A DNA stretch of 20,246 nucleotides from a virus. Positions within the stretch are counted from its first letter, which is position 1. Each line of letters opens with the position of its first letter. The notes below the pieces were generated by a model that was not told where the DNA came from, ran no database searches, and saw only the letters and a program-made list of their open reading frames with translations. The position numbers and the translations under genes are program-made. Of the stretch, positions 1-6,790 are shown one piece after another. The stretch lies in the IMG/VR virus record IMGVR_UViG_3300028548_003932, positions 1-20,246 of that record. One strand, given 5' to 3'.

Positions 1-2
1 TG

Positions 3-230
3 ACGTATGACAAAGGATTGGACCGATACTATGGCTTGTTGGAACTAGCAGAGAAGTATGATGTGTTTAAGAAGACATCTACACGATATGAAATGCCTGA
101 CGGGTCTAAGCAGTTTGGTAAGGCAATACTAAATGACCCAGAGACTTTCTTTACAGAAGACATCATGCACAAGTTAGACCTTGCAGCTGAAATTGAATTT
201 AAATATGGAACGAAAGAAAACGAAGAATGA
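3..230 (+). CDS. uvsX: C-terminal fragment of UvsX/RecA-like recombinase (cut by window start)
   Basis: The reading frame is open to the left edge (codons from position 3 read TYDKGLDRYYGLLELAEKYD), so this is the end of a longer protein; the TTG at 18 is internal. The visible ~75 residues resemble the C-terminal part of RecA-type strand-exchange proteins: a 'YGLLELAEKYDVFKK' segment, then a short Tyr/Gly-containing strand (TRYEMPDGSKQFGK) and an 'LNDPETFFTEDIMHKLD' helix, the same order as RecA's 'GEILDLGVE...SGAWYSY...GQG...FLKENP'. UvsX coats single-stranded DNA and drives strand exchange in T4-type recombination-dependent replication. The ATPase core lies outside the window, so the assignment rests on the C-terminal pattern only. 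The stop codon overlaps the next start (ATGA at 227-230). Confidence 0.6.
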   Translation, partial: TYDKGLDRYYGLLELAEKYDVFKKTSTRYEMPDGSKQFGKAILNDPETFFTEDIMHKLDLAAEIEFKYGTKENEE

Positions 231-475
231 ATATTGGTGATAAGATTTCGTATACCAACATATACGATGAGCCCGCAAATGGTGTAATTGCATCTATCGA
301 GTCTGATATGGATTCGTATGATAACGTAAAATTAGAAGATGGTGTTGCATACTACTACTCTAAAAAGATGGGGCGATATACTCCTGTCAAAGAGAAGAAT
401 GCTGACTCTATGTTTCTATCTATAACAGGAGCTCGTGGTGAAACTAACTACATAACGATGAATGATGTTATATGA
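227..475 (+). CDS. Small hypothetical protein (82 aa)
   Basis: I do not recognise this gene. It encodes 82 residues beginning MNIGDKISYTNIYDEPANGV, with an early Gly/Asp turn and several predicted short beta strands (VIASIES, VKLEDGVAYYYS, MFLSITG), which suggests a small beta-barrel-like fold; there is no signal peptide, membrane segment or cysteine. It is translationally coupled to the recombinase end through ATGA and overlaps the following oxygenase gene by 14 bases. Its coding status is supported by the tight overlaps on both sides rather than by homology. Confidence 0.6.
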   Translation: MNIGDKISYTNIYDEPANGVIASIESDMDSYDNVKLEDGVAYYYSKKMGRYTPVKEKNADSMFLSITGARGETNYITMNDVI

Positions 476-1091
476 TTTTATTGAAATATATGACAATGAA
501 AAAATAGATGATTGTGCGAAGATAGTCAACTATTTTGATTCTGTCTATGATGAATCTTCAAGTAAGAGTTCAGGCCTGGCGTTCTTTAATAGAGGACGCC
601 AAAAGGTCTGTGCAACGAAGACTTTTAACTTTGGTGATGATGTTCTTATTAATGGCCAAGTGTATGGGTTTATTCAAGATGCATTGAAACAGTATACAAA
701 GAAATATGATTATCTGAACACACTCAACAAGTCTAGTTACTGGCGTCTATGTCCTCTGTATAATATTCAACGCTACAATGAGGGAGAAGGATTCTTCTCG
801 TTGCATAATGAGCAGTCTGGTTCGTATCCTTATCGACTCCTTGCATGGATGGTGTATCTTAATGATGCAACCTCTGGAACGGAGTTTCCCTATCAGGATA
901 TAGTTGTAACTCCCTCAGCGGGACGTACAGTCATATGGCCTGCTGGTTGGACACATCCACATAAAGGTGTAACTCCAAACGTAGGAGTCAAGTATATTGC
1001 TACAGGTTGGTTTTATACTCTTCCAAAAGGGAAACCTAAATTTGATGGCCATCATCCTGACGAAACAAATATACAGGAGATAGTAATATGA
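462..1091 (+). CDS. 2-oxoglutarate/Fe(II) oxygenase, prolyl-4-hydroxylase-like (type A, copy 1)
   Basis: This 209-residue protein matches the small phage/bacterial prolyl-4-hydroxylase-like 2OG-Fe(II) dioxygenases, which use O2 and 2-oxoglutarate to hydroxylate a substrate. The jelly-roll core spans roughly residues 95-187. It has the strand YNIQRYNEGEGFFSLHNE with H115 and E117 as first metal ligands (an HxE rather than the usual HxD), then 'LLAWMVYLND', 'GTEFPY', 'GRTVIWPAGWTHPHKG' with H167 as the probable distal ligand, and K177 in 'GVKYIATGW' as the probable 2OG carboxylate anchor. A second ATG at 465 (MLYDF) is an equally good start. The start lies inside the previous gene and has no clear Shine-Dalgarno, consistent with coupling. 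It is the first of four linked oxygenase-like genes. The substrate is unknown. Confidence 0.8.
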   Translation: MMLYDFIEIYDNEKIDDCAKIVNYFDSVYDESSSKSSGLAFFNRGRQKVCATKTFNFGDDVLINGQVYGFIQDALKQYTKKYDYLNTLNKSSYWRLCPLYNIQRYNEGEGFFSLHNEQSGSYPYRLLAWMVYLNDATSGTEFPYQDIVVTPSAGRTVIWPAGWTHPHKGVTPNVGVKYIATGWFYTLPKGKPKFDGHHPDETNIQEIVI

Positions 1092-1711
1092 GTGCATTAT
1101 CTAGACTAGTTGGCAATCCAAATCCATGGCCAAGTTTCACTGACAAATTTCCAGTGAAGGTTAAAGATTTAAGTGTTTCTAATGATGGACCTAGCTTGCC
1201 ACTTACTGCTGGATTTTTGCAACATATAACCAATGACATTAAAGAAGCGGGCGATCATTTGCAAGGTAGGACTGCGGCAAAGTGTTTGATGACTCGTTGG
1301 GATATGCACAATGAGTATACAACATTTCGGGTTATCGGTTCAGCTGCATCTGAAGTAGCACATCGATGCCCTGTAGCTACAAAGACAGATACAGAAGGTA
1401 ATGCATTATCAGTTCCATTATTCATTAAGGATAGTTGGGGATTAGTTTATGTTAAGGGTAATGAAACTAAAGAACATAATCATTGGCCCTCTTTATGGTC
1501 ATATACATTCTGTGTTAATGCGTGTGAGAATTGTGCGCCTCTGGTGTTTCCAACATGTGTAAATGGATATGAAGTAAAACCTAAAACAGCTCAACTTATT
1601 GTTTTTCCTGCGTGGATAAAACATGAGGTTCCAGTTCATAAATGCAATCATGAGCGTATTATGGTAGCAGGAAATCTTAATGTAGGACAGGACAAAAAAG
1701 ATGCTTCGTAA
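1088..1711 (+). CDS. Putative 2OG-Fe(II) oxygenase / cupin-like protein (type B, copy 1)
   Basis: This 207-residue protein resembles the second phage 2OG-Fe(II) family (TIGR02466/PF13759-like). That family's landmarks are an HxH strand, a 'FPSWLxHxV' strand and a final RISxxFN strand. Here they are 'HNHWPSLWSYTF' (H130, H132), 'LIVFPAWIKHEV' (H179) and 'HERIMVAGNL' (R190, N196). Two cysteines sit between them (VNACENCAPLVF), shared with its paralogue downstream. The N-terminal ~110 residues lack a motif I can place. The start overlaps the previous stop (ATGA) and is preceded by AGGAGA at 1075-1080, seven bases away. The family match is from pattern memory; catalytic activity is inferred, and a non-enzymatic cupin is possible. 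Confidence 0.7.
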   Translation: MSALSRLVGNPNPWPSFTDKFPVKVKDLSVSNDGPSLPLTAGFLQHITNDIKEAGDHLQGRTAAKCLMTRWDMHNEYTTFRVIGSAASEVAHRCPVATKTDTEGNALSVPLFIKDSWGLVYVKGNETKEHNHWPSLWSYTFCVNACENCAPLVFPTCVNGYEVKPKTAQLIVFPAWIKHEVPVHKCNHERIMVAGNLNVGQDKKDAS

Positions 1712-2270
1712 TTTTATTAGGGGTTTTGATAACGCATTATCTAATGATGAATGTGACAAACTGATTGAATGGTTTGAACAGGATGATCATGATGGTAAAA
1801 TCATAGAAGCAAATCGTATATCTCGTAAAGACAAACAAATTTGGATGGATGATAAAGAACCGCTCTACTCAATATTACAGAAATCAAAAATTGATATGTT
1901 GTATGAATATACAAATGAGTTTTCTGTTGTATACCGTGGTGCAAAGAATTCGCTTGTATCACCAGAGAGTAAAATACAAAAAACAAATCCAATGGGTGGC
2001 GGCTTTCATAATTTTCATGCAGAGAACTCTCACTATGCAGATGCAACAAGAGCTTTGGTCTGGACGATATATCTTAACGATGTTCCAGATGGAGAAGGAG
2101 AGACAGAGTTTCTCTATGAGAAAATAAGAGTGCAACCCCGTAAGGGTATGGGTTGTATCTTTCCTGCTGCATGGATGTATCAACATAGAGGCAATCCTAT
2201 TCATACTCATTCCAAATATATTGCAACAGGTTGGTATTGGTATCCACAAGAGAAACCTATTGTATCATGA
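1701..2270 (+). CDS. 2-oxoglutarate/Fe(II) oxygenase, prolyl-4-hydroxylase-like (type A, copy 2)
   Basis: This is a 189-residue paralogue of the oxygenase at 462-1091. The core is intact: 'QKTNPMGGGFHNFHAEN' supplies H106 and E108, followed by 'LVWTIYLNDVPDGEGETEF', 'GCIFPAAWMYQHRGNP' with H162 as the probable distal ligand, and K172 in 'SKYIATGWYW' as the probable 2OG-binding lysine. The two type A proteins share the HxE choice and the 'KYIATGW' strand but differ greatly in the N-terminal half, so the duplication is old or the copies were acquired separately. The start overlaps the previous gene by 11 bases and the stop overlaps the next start (ATGA). The family hydroxylates protein or small-molecule substrates; the target here is unknown. 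Confidence 0.8.
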   Translation: MLRNFIRGFDNALSNDECDKLIEWFEQDDHDGKIIEANRISRKDKQIWMDDKEPLYSILQKSKIDMLYEYTNEFSVVYRGAKNSLVSPESKIQKTNPMGGGFHNFHAENSHYADATRALVWTIYLNDVPDGEGETEFLYEKIRVQPRKGMGCIFPAAWMYQHRGNPIHTHSKYIATGWYWYPQEKPIVS

Positions 2271-2974
2271 GTTTATTAAAGTCACTTGCTGCCAGTTTAG
2301 GTAATGAAAATGATATGGCCGAAAAGAAACTTCGGCAACTAAAAACGAACCCAGCTTCTATTCCTTTCAATGTTAACTTTCCTGTAATACAAAAAAGAGT
2401 TCCTGTTGAATATATAACTGACAGTTTAGTTGCAACCTGTCAAAACTTTCATGATGTGCAGAATAAAGAAACCAATGTGAGAGCTAGTATGACGGATTGG
2501 TATATGCATGAACATGATATTGATTTTGCAAACCTGGCAGAGTTTGCAGTGAGTGTTGGAAATGATAACTCTCCCAGCAAAGTTTTTTTAATGCCCTATG
2601 ATTGCTGGTCTGCTAGTTATTCTAAAGGTGACTATACTATTCCTCATGAACATTGGCCTTCTATATGGAGTTGGGTTTATAATTTAGAATGTTGTGACCA
2701 GTGTTCACCTTTGACATTTGACGATGCATCACAGAGTATTTCTCCTTTAAGGGGAACAATGATTATGTTTCCAGGCTGGGTTAAACATTCTGTAGCAAAA
2801 CAACAATGTGATCATAAAAGAATTATCATTGCAGGAAACCTTGGTCTAAATCCATATTGGGTGGAGAGAAATCTTACTCTTAAAAAATCTAGTACATCTA
2901 GTCGATATAAAGATATTGTTAATCATGATTTTGACTACTATCACACTTCTATGAAAAACTGTAGGACTAAATAA
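2267..2974 (+). CDS. Putative 2OG-Fe(II) oxygenase / cupin-like protein (type B, copy 2)
   Basis: This 235-residue protein is a paralogue of the gene at 1088-1711. The matching landmarks are 'PHEHWPSIWSWVYNL' (H127, H129), the cysteine cluster 'ECCDQCSPLTF', 'TMIMFPGWVKHSV' (H174) and 'DHKRIIIAGNLGLN' (R185, N191). I start it at the ATG at 2267 because this gives an ATGA overlap with the preceding stop and begins a plausible N-terminus (MSLLKSLAASLG); the frame is open further upstream to 2231 but that part lies inside the previous gene. Compared with copy 1 it carries an extra basic/Tyr-rich C-terminal tail of about 40 residues. The catalytic role is inferred from ligand spacing only. Confidence 0.7.
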   Translation: MSLLKSLAASLGNENDMAEKKLRQLKTNPASIPFNVNFPVIQKRVPVEYITDSLVATCQNFHDVQNKETNVRASMTDWYMHEHDIDFANLAEFAVSVGNDNSPSKVFLMPYDCWSASYSKGDYTIPHEHWPSIWSWVYNLECCDQCSPLTFDDASQSISPLRGTMIMFPGWVKHSVAKQQCDHKRIIIAGNLGLNPYWVERNLTLKKSSTSSRYKDIVNHDFDYYHTSMKNCRTK

Positions 2975-2982
2975 ACTTTACT

Positions 2983-3162
2983 ATGAAAAAATACAGAATT
3001 ATTCTTAAAAATACAGTAGCTGATTATATGGATGAATCTCAGGCAAAAGAAATGTTGCAGATGTTCATTGATATTGAACCTAATAAAAATTATGATATAG
3101 AACCCTACGATTTTACTACATCAGAATCTAAACGCTACGGCCGCAATCCAGACCTACATTAA
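2983..3162 (+). CDS. Small conserved-type protein (59 aa) ending GRNPDLH
   Basis: A short gene runs from an ATG at 2983 to TAA at 3160-3162 and encodes 59 residues: a basic beta-like N-terminus (MKKYRIILKNTVADYM), an acidic helix (DESQAKEMLQMFIDIEP) and a C-terminus KRYGRNPDLH. Small proteins ending in a G-R-(N/D)-P-D-L-H pattern are, to my recollection, found beside baseplate genes in marine T4-like phages, which supports coding. It follows the oxygenase cluster after 8 bases and precedes the tandem late promoters, so it is probably the last gene of the upstream unit. Function unknown. Confidence 0.65.
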   Translation: MKKYRIILKNTVADYMDESQAKEMLQMFIDIEPNKNYDIEPYDFTTSESKRYGRNPDLH

Positions 3163-3166
3163 TACT

Positions 3167-3183
3167 TATAAATAGTATAAATA
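3167..3183 (+). promoter_or_regulatory. Two tandem T4-type late promoter motifs
   Basis: Two exact copies of TATAAATA, the T4 late promoter core recognised by the gp55-type sigma factor, lie at 3167-3174 and 3176-3183, nine bases start to start. They sit in the 38-base gap just upstream of the gp5-like hub gene, 18-34 bases before its ATG. They would drive the hub/spike gene group late in infection. Motif identity is direct; activity is inferred. Confidence 0.75.
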
Positions 3184-3200
3184 ATGTTTAGAGGATTAAT

Positions 3201-4643
3201 ATGGTTGAAAAAAGTTTCTTTATGGGCCAAGATGGTTTTATTTGGTTCGTTGGAGTTGTAGAAGACCGCAATGACCCAGAACGCCTTGGGCGTGTTCGTG
3301 TGCGAGCTTTAGGTTTTCATACAGATGTATTAGAAGACCTACCATCAGATGATTTGCCATGGGCACATGTTATGCATCCTGTCACAGACCCATCGATGCA
3401 GGGAATGGGAAACACACCTTCATTTTTAGTTGAAGGTAGTTGGGTTATAGGATTCTTTAGAGATACGGAAAGACAACAACCTGTAATACTTGGTTCTTTG
3501 CCCGGAACACCAAGGAGGCCTGCTGATCATCGTTATGGTTTTAATGATCCAAGAAGTCCATTTTCTAAACAAATTGAATATACAGGGACTCCATCATATG
3601 GTCCTTATCCTGTTGATGGTGAAGAATATTCTTTGACATCTGGGCATGAATTAGATGAACCAGATACAAATAGATTAGCTCAAGGACAAAGTTCAGAAAC
3701 ACATGATTCTTTAATGAACAGAAGATTGAAACGTCTTAGGGGCGATCCAACAAAACTTGATACAACTGTTGGAGTTGATGATACTGGCACCCATCCAAAT
3801 ACAACACAGTTTGGAACAGGTGTTCCTATTGCAACGCAACCATTTATAAAATCCGTATCAGATGTTGCTGTTGAAGAAACTCGTACATTTTGGGAAGAGC
3901 CGGACCCCAAGTCAACTAAGAAATATGTAAATCCATATTTGTCATCCCAGTATCCTTACAATCATGTGTTTGAATCTGAGTCTGGCCATATAACAGAAAT
4001 TGATGACAGTCCCAATAATGAGAGACTCTTTCGTCAACACATGTCTGGAACCTTTGAAGAGATTCATCCTATAGGAGATAAAGTTGTCAAGGTTATCGGT
4101 GACAACTATGAGATTATTGCTGGAAAATCAAGTGTATCAATTACTGGCGATGTTAATCTTACTGTCGAGGGAAATGTTCGGGAACTCATTAAGGGAAATT
4201 ATCACTTAGAAGTTGAAGGTGACTACACGCAAAAGATTCATAAGAATCTTCGGCGTAAGGTTGGTGCAGGAGTTAGTGGTGGTAATGTTGAAGAAGAAAT
4301 AGTTGGAAATCACTCCTTCAATATTAAACAGAATGTTAAGGGTCGAATTGGGGAGAAGGTCAACGTCACTACAGAAGGTGATGAGGTTAGATTAAATAAT
4401 GGTAATTATGGCCAAATTGTTAAACTTGACATGAACATATTTGCTGGAGTAAAAGCTGGTAACATGAATCTGAATACAGAAGGTAATATGAATATTTCAA
4501 CCACATCAGGTATTGTATCTTTAAAATCTGGTAGCACTCTTAATTTGAAGTCTGCTGGAGTTATGCAGATTCAATCAGAGACAGAGATTGATTTGGATGC
4601 TGCTGATATTGCTGGTAATGCAAAACCAATTAATTTGAACTAA
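3201..4643 (+). CDS. 5: Baseplate hub / cell-puncturing spike, gp5-like, without lysozyme domain
   Basis: The 480-residue protein forms the central spike under the tail tube. Residues ~10-105 look like the gp5 OB-fold (DGFIWFVGVVEDRNDPERLG then RVRVRALGFH, ending 'PVILGSLPGTP'). A linker rich in polar residues follows (~110-255). From ~280 the chain becomes short repeating VxG/xEG/GN segments (e.g. 'SITGDVNLTVEGNVREL', 'GNYHLEVEGDYT', 'NLNTEGNMNIST'), typical of the triple-stranded beta-helix of gp5/VgrG spikes. T4 gp5 is about 575 residues because a lysozyme lies between these parts; no such domain is present, as is usual in marine T4-like phages. AGAGGA upstream gives a good ribosome site. 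The stop overlaps the next ATG (TAATG), and a PAAR tip protein is encoded soon after. Confidence 0.88.
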   Translation: MVEKSFFMGQDGFIWFVGVVEDRNDPERLGRVRVRALGFHTDVLEDLPSDDLPWAHVMHPVTDPSMQGMGNTPSFLVEGSWVIGFFRDTERQQPVILGSLPGTPRRPADHRYGFNDPRSPFSKQIEYTGTPSYGPYPVDGEEYSLTSGHELDEPDTNRLAQGQSSETHDSLMNRRLKRLRGDPTKLDTTVGVDDTGTHPNTTQFGTGVPIATQPFIKSVSDVAVEETRTFWEEPDPKSTKKYVNPYLSSQYPYNHVFESESGHITEIDDSPNNERLFRQHMSGTFEEIHPIGDKVVKVIGDNYEIIAGKSSVSITGDVNLTVEGNVRELIKGNYHLEVEGDYTQKIHKNLRRKVGAGVSGGNVEEEIVGNHSFNIKQNVKGRIGEKVNVTTEGDEVRLNNGNYGQIVKLDMNIFAGVKAGNMNLNTEGNMNISTTSGIVSLKSGSTLNLKSAGVMQIQSETEIDLDAADIAGNAKPINLN

Positions 4644-4846
4644 TGGCTGAATTTCAATTTATAGTAAATGGTGAATTGATTACTTATGATAAATATGAGG
4701 ATATACCCGAAAAGTTTGAACATGTAATTAAATTTATACCTGACATTCCAAAAGAACCTCATACTGAGGAAGAACATGATGAGTTATCTCTTTGGAATGA
4801 AAGGTTACAAAAACTAATGGAGAAAGAACGTGCCCGCAGCAACTAG
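4643..4846 (+). CDS. Small acidic protein between spike and PAAR genes (67 aa)
   Basis: This 67-residue protein begins with a short beta hairpin (FQFIVNGELITYDKYEDIP) and continues as a charged helical half (HTEEEHDELSLWNERLQKLMEKERARSN). Its start is fused to the hub stop as TAATG, and its 3' end overlaps the PAAR gene by 17 bases, so the three are probably translated together. I recall small proteins of this kind at the same place in other marine T4-like phages, but cannot name a function. It may be a minor baseplate component or an assembly factor. Confidence 0.65.
   Translation: MAEFQFIVNGELITYDKYEDIPEKFEHVIKFIPDIPKEPHTEEEHDELSLWNERLQKLMEKERARSN
4819..4826 (+). promoter_or_regulatory. 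Ribosome binding site fixing the GTG start of the PAAR gene
   Basis: GGAGAAAG at 4819-4826 lies three bases upstream of the GTG at 4830. No ATG exists in frame before the conserved PAAR strand (TRIGDADVTHC), so the GTG is the start. Confidence 0.6.
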
Positions 4847-5120
4847 AATTGGAGATGCAGATGTTACACATTGTTCAGCGCCTGCAAGAGCCCAAGGATC
4901 ACCTAATGTTTTTGTAAATAGTATTAAATGGAGCAGACAGGGTGATAACAATACATCACATCAATTACCCGGCGATCCTTGTCCATCTCATGCAGCACCA
5001 ATTACTACAGGATCAACAACTGTTTTTGTTAACGGTAAGGGTGCGGGTAGAATTGGAGATGGTATAACTGGATGTACTTCTGTTGCTGCTGGAAGTTCTA
5101 ACGTGTTTGCTGGAGGATAA
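4830..5120 (+). CDS. 5.4: PAAR-domain spike-tip protein, gp5.4-like
   Basis: The 96-residue protein is a stand-alone PAAR repeat protein, which caps the beta-helical spike as a sharp metal-bound cone. The N-terminus 'ATRIGDADVTHC', the central 'SPNVFVNSIKWSRQGD' and the repeated 'STTVFVNGKGAGRIGDGI' and 'SSNVFAGG' are the typical PAAR strands. The four expected metal-site residues are visible as H14, H44, H54 and C82 (3 His + 1 Cys). The length matches T4 gp5.4 (~97 residues). It starts with GTG and overlaps the upstream gene. Its position next to the gp5-like hub fits its role at the tip of the same spike. Confidence 0.88.
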   Translation: MPAATRIGDADVTHCSAPARAQGSPNVFVNSIKWSRQGDNNTSHQLPGDPCPSHAAPITTGSTTVFVNGKGAGRIGDGITGCTSVAAGSSNVFAGG

Positions 5121-5123
5121 AGA

Positions 5124-6374
5124 ATGCCTACGATACCAAATTTATGTGGCGCAAGCCTAGAACTTGATGATGCTCTAACAAAATTAGAAGACTTAGAAAG
5201 TTCATTAACTTCTCAAATAGATTCGCCCGCATCAACCGCCGCTGCAGCTGCTGCATCATCTGTAACACAACTGAAATCTTCCTTTGATAGTCTTTCGACT
5301 GATCTTCCAGAAATTCCCCCTCTTAATTTACAAGCAGAAATTACAGGACTTTTACAATTACCTCTCACAACTCTAGGAGAAGTTCTTGCATATACTAACA
5401 AGTTAGCAGAAATTGATACTAATTTCGGTAGTGAACTGACTACTGCTGGAAAAGATTTAACCACATTAGTATCTGATGCCACTACTGCGTTGGCCGGCGG
5501 TGGAGATTTATGCAAAGCTGTTCCCAATTTTGAGAAGGCAGCCGATGGTAGTGGTGAAGCTCTAGAGAAATCTGCAGCAGTATTGCAAGCATCAACTGCT
5601 CCTTTGGCAGAGGAGTTGTCTGTAATCGTTCAAAATCCAAACATTAATGCTTCGCGGGATGCTCTTAAAACAAAATCTGAAAAGTTTGCAACTGTCGCAA
5701 ATACTGAAGGTTTTGAAAATCTTGGTAAATCAGCAGCTGATTTTAATGTTCCAGAGGCATATGAGGAAACAATAAAATCTAGAGAATTTACAGTTACAAA
5801 AAATGGTAAATCAATTAAAACGGAAATTGTTACTGCTAGAGAATCTGTGATAAAAACTACTTCAACAGATATTACCAGCTCATCTGAAAAGACTGTAGTT
5901 AGTGGTGGCGGCGTAACAGTAACACGTTATGAAAGAGCCAATGTTTCTAAAAATGGTCAAACATGTCAACCAGTACTCGTAGAGGAATTAATCAATGCCG
6001 ATGGGCCAGATGCATTTGGAAATGGATTGGATGACCCAGTTGGCGACTCTCTTGAGATAATTCGGTTAAAACACAATATAGCTGAAATTGTTTGGGTCAA
6101 AGGTTGGAGGCCCTTGGCTGGGCCACGGGGGAGGTGGACACGCATCCGTGCCGGCGATAATCCCAACAACCGAGACCTTGGCGGGCCCGGAAGCTTCCGC
6201 TACGATGATTATCAGATTGAAGATGAAAGGTATATTGCTATTACTGCTGACCATAACATATATGCAGGGTATACAGGAAAAGAAAATCGGTTTCTTGGTA
6301 TAGCTTATAGAGTTAAATATAAATATAATGCTACATATAATCCAAATGTTAAAAAGATAGAAGAATTTTTCTAA
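5124..6374 (+). CDS. Probable virion structural protein (416 aa) with GC-rich insert
   Basis: I do not recognise a named family. Residues 1-215 are Ala/Ser/Thr/Leu-rich and probably helical, with possible coiled coil (SSVTQLKSSFDSL, LAYTNKLAEIDTNFG). Residues ~235-300 are a beta-rich Lys/Thr/Ser segment. Residues ~310-416 form a different, aromatic C-terminal part (HNIAEIVWVKGW, GSFRYDDYQIEDERYIAIT, YRVKYKYNATYN). The gene sits between the PAAR and gp25 genes, so a baseplate or tail role is likely. A strong ribosome site (GGAGG at 5112-5116) precedes the ATG. Oddity: codons for residues ~326-359 (about 6101-6200) are 68% G+C by hand count while the flank at 6241-6300 is 37%. The stop forms TAATG with the next gene. 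Confidence 0.7.
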   Translation: MPTIPNLCGASLELDDALTKLEDLESSLTSQIDSPASTAAAAAASSVTQLKSSFDSLSTDLPEIPPLNLQAEITGLLQLPLTTLGEVLAYTNKLAEIDTNFGSELTTAGKDLTTLVSDATTALAGGGDLCKAVPNFEKAADGSGEALEKSAAVLQASTAPLAEELSVIVQNPNINASRDALKTKSEKFATVANTEGFENLGKSAADFNVPEAYEETIKSREFTVTKNGKSIKTEIVTARESVIKTTSTDITSSSEKTVVSGGGVTVTRYERANVSKNGQTCQPVLVEELINADGPDAFGNGLDDPVGDSLEIIRLKHNIAEIVWVKGWRPLAGPRGRWTRIRAGDNPNNRDLGGPGSFRYDDYQIEDERYIAITADHNIYAGYTGKENRFLGIAYRVKYKYNATYNPNVKKIEEFF

Positions 6375-6610
6375 TGATTATAAAAAGGAAAAGTATAGTC
6401 ACCCTAAATATATTATATTGGATGCCAGACTACACTAACATTCTACAGGAGTTTATTTGGCAGACAGATGATATTAATCCAGAATATCCAAGAGTTCATA
6501 AATTTTTGAGTTTTTGGCATGACAATATTGAAGCAGTAATATCAGAAGTTAGAATTGCAGATAGCTACGAAACAGGTTATAGGCCAGTGAAAGGTATATT
6601 TGATGTGTAA
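6374..6610 (+). CDS. Small hypothetical protein (78 aa)
   Basis: The 78-residue protein contains 'LNILYWMPDYTNILQEFIW' followed by 'YPRVHKFLSFWHDNIEAVISEV', an aromatic beta strand plus helices, and no cysteine. Proteins with a 'YWMPDY...LQ.F.W.T....P.YPR..KFL.FW' layout are, as I recall, conserved at this position in marine T4-like phages, though without known function. It is coupled to the upstream structural gene by TAATG and overlaps the next gene by 8 bases. There is no signal peptide. Confidence 0.65.
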   Translation: MIIKRKSIVTLNILYWMPDYTNILQEFIWQTDDINPEYPRVHKFLSFWHDNIEAVISEVRIADSYETGYRPVKGIFDV

Positions 6611-6782
6611 TAAAAATGAATATGTAGAAAAACTTAGAAATAAACAAAAGGCATTTAGGTCAGGTAAGAATGTTATATTGACAATTCCCAACCCAAATAC
6701 CAATGAGACAAATAAAAGATTCATCCGTATTAATGCAAAGGATGTTTGGAAAAATGAAGTATATATGATGAAACAGACGTAA
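6603..6782 (+). CDS. Small basic hypothetical protein (59 aa)
   Basis: The ATG at 6603 starts a 59-residue basic protein (MCNKNEYVEKLRNKQKAF..., '..NVILTIPNPNTNETNKRFIRINAKDVW'). A TTG one codon earlier (6600) is less likely. It overlaps the previous gene by 8 bases. The high Lys/Arg content and a central beta segment could suit nucleic acid or protein binding, but no known motif is visible. It is the last gene before the late promoter at 6791. Confidence 0.6.
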   Translation: MCNKNEYVEKLRNKQKAFRSGKNVILTIPNPNTNETNKRFIRINAKDVWKNEVYMMKQT

Positions 6783-6790
6783 AGACTTCT

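Noticed and set aside
18-230. TTG at 18 as the start of an independent 70-residue gene
   Set aside because: The same frame is open upstream to the window edge and reads into a typical recombinase C-terminus, so it is internal to a longer gene.
1849-2127. Second-frame + ORF of 92 residues inside the type A copy 2 gene
   Set aside because: Composition is random-looking (Met/Gln/Ile-rich shadow) and the overlapping frame holds intact catalytic motifs.
2231-2266. Upstream extension of the second type B oxygenase to 2231
   Set aside because: It would overlap the preceding gene by 40 bases; the ATG at 2267 gives the standard ATGA overlap and a sensible N-terminus.
3201-5120. Type VI secretion or contractile-injection cluster from VgrG-like spike plus PAAR
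   Set aside because: The neighbours (gp25, gp6, giant post-gp6 protein, gp13-like neck protein, late promoters) fit a T4-like phage; no effector, ClpV or TssBC-like gene is present.
6088-6303. Alternative + frame over the GC-rich patch (71 residues)
   Set aside because: It exists because GC-rich codons remove stops; it has no ribosome site and the main frame continues with conserved-looking sequence on both sides.
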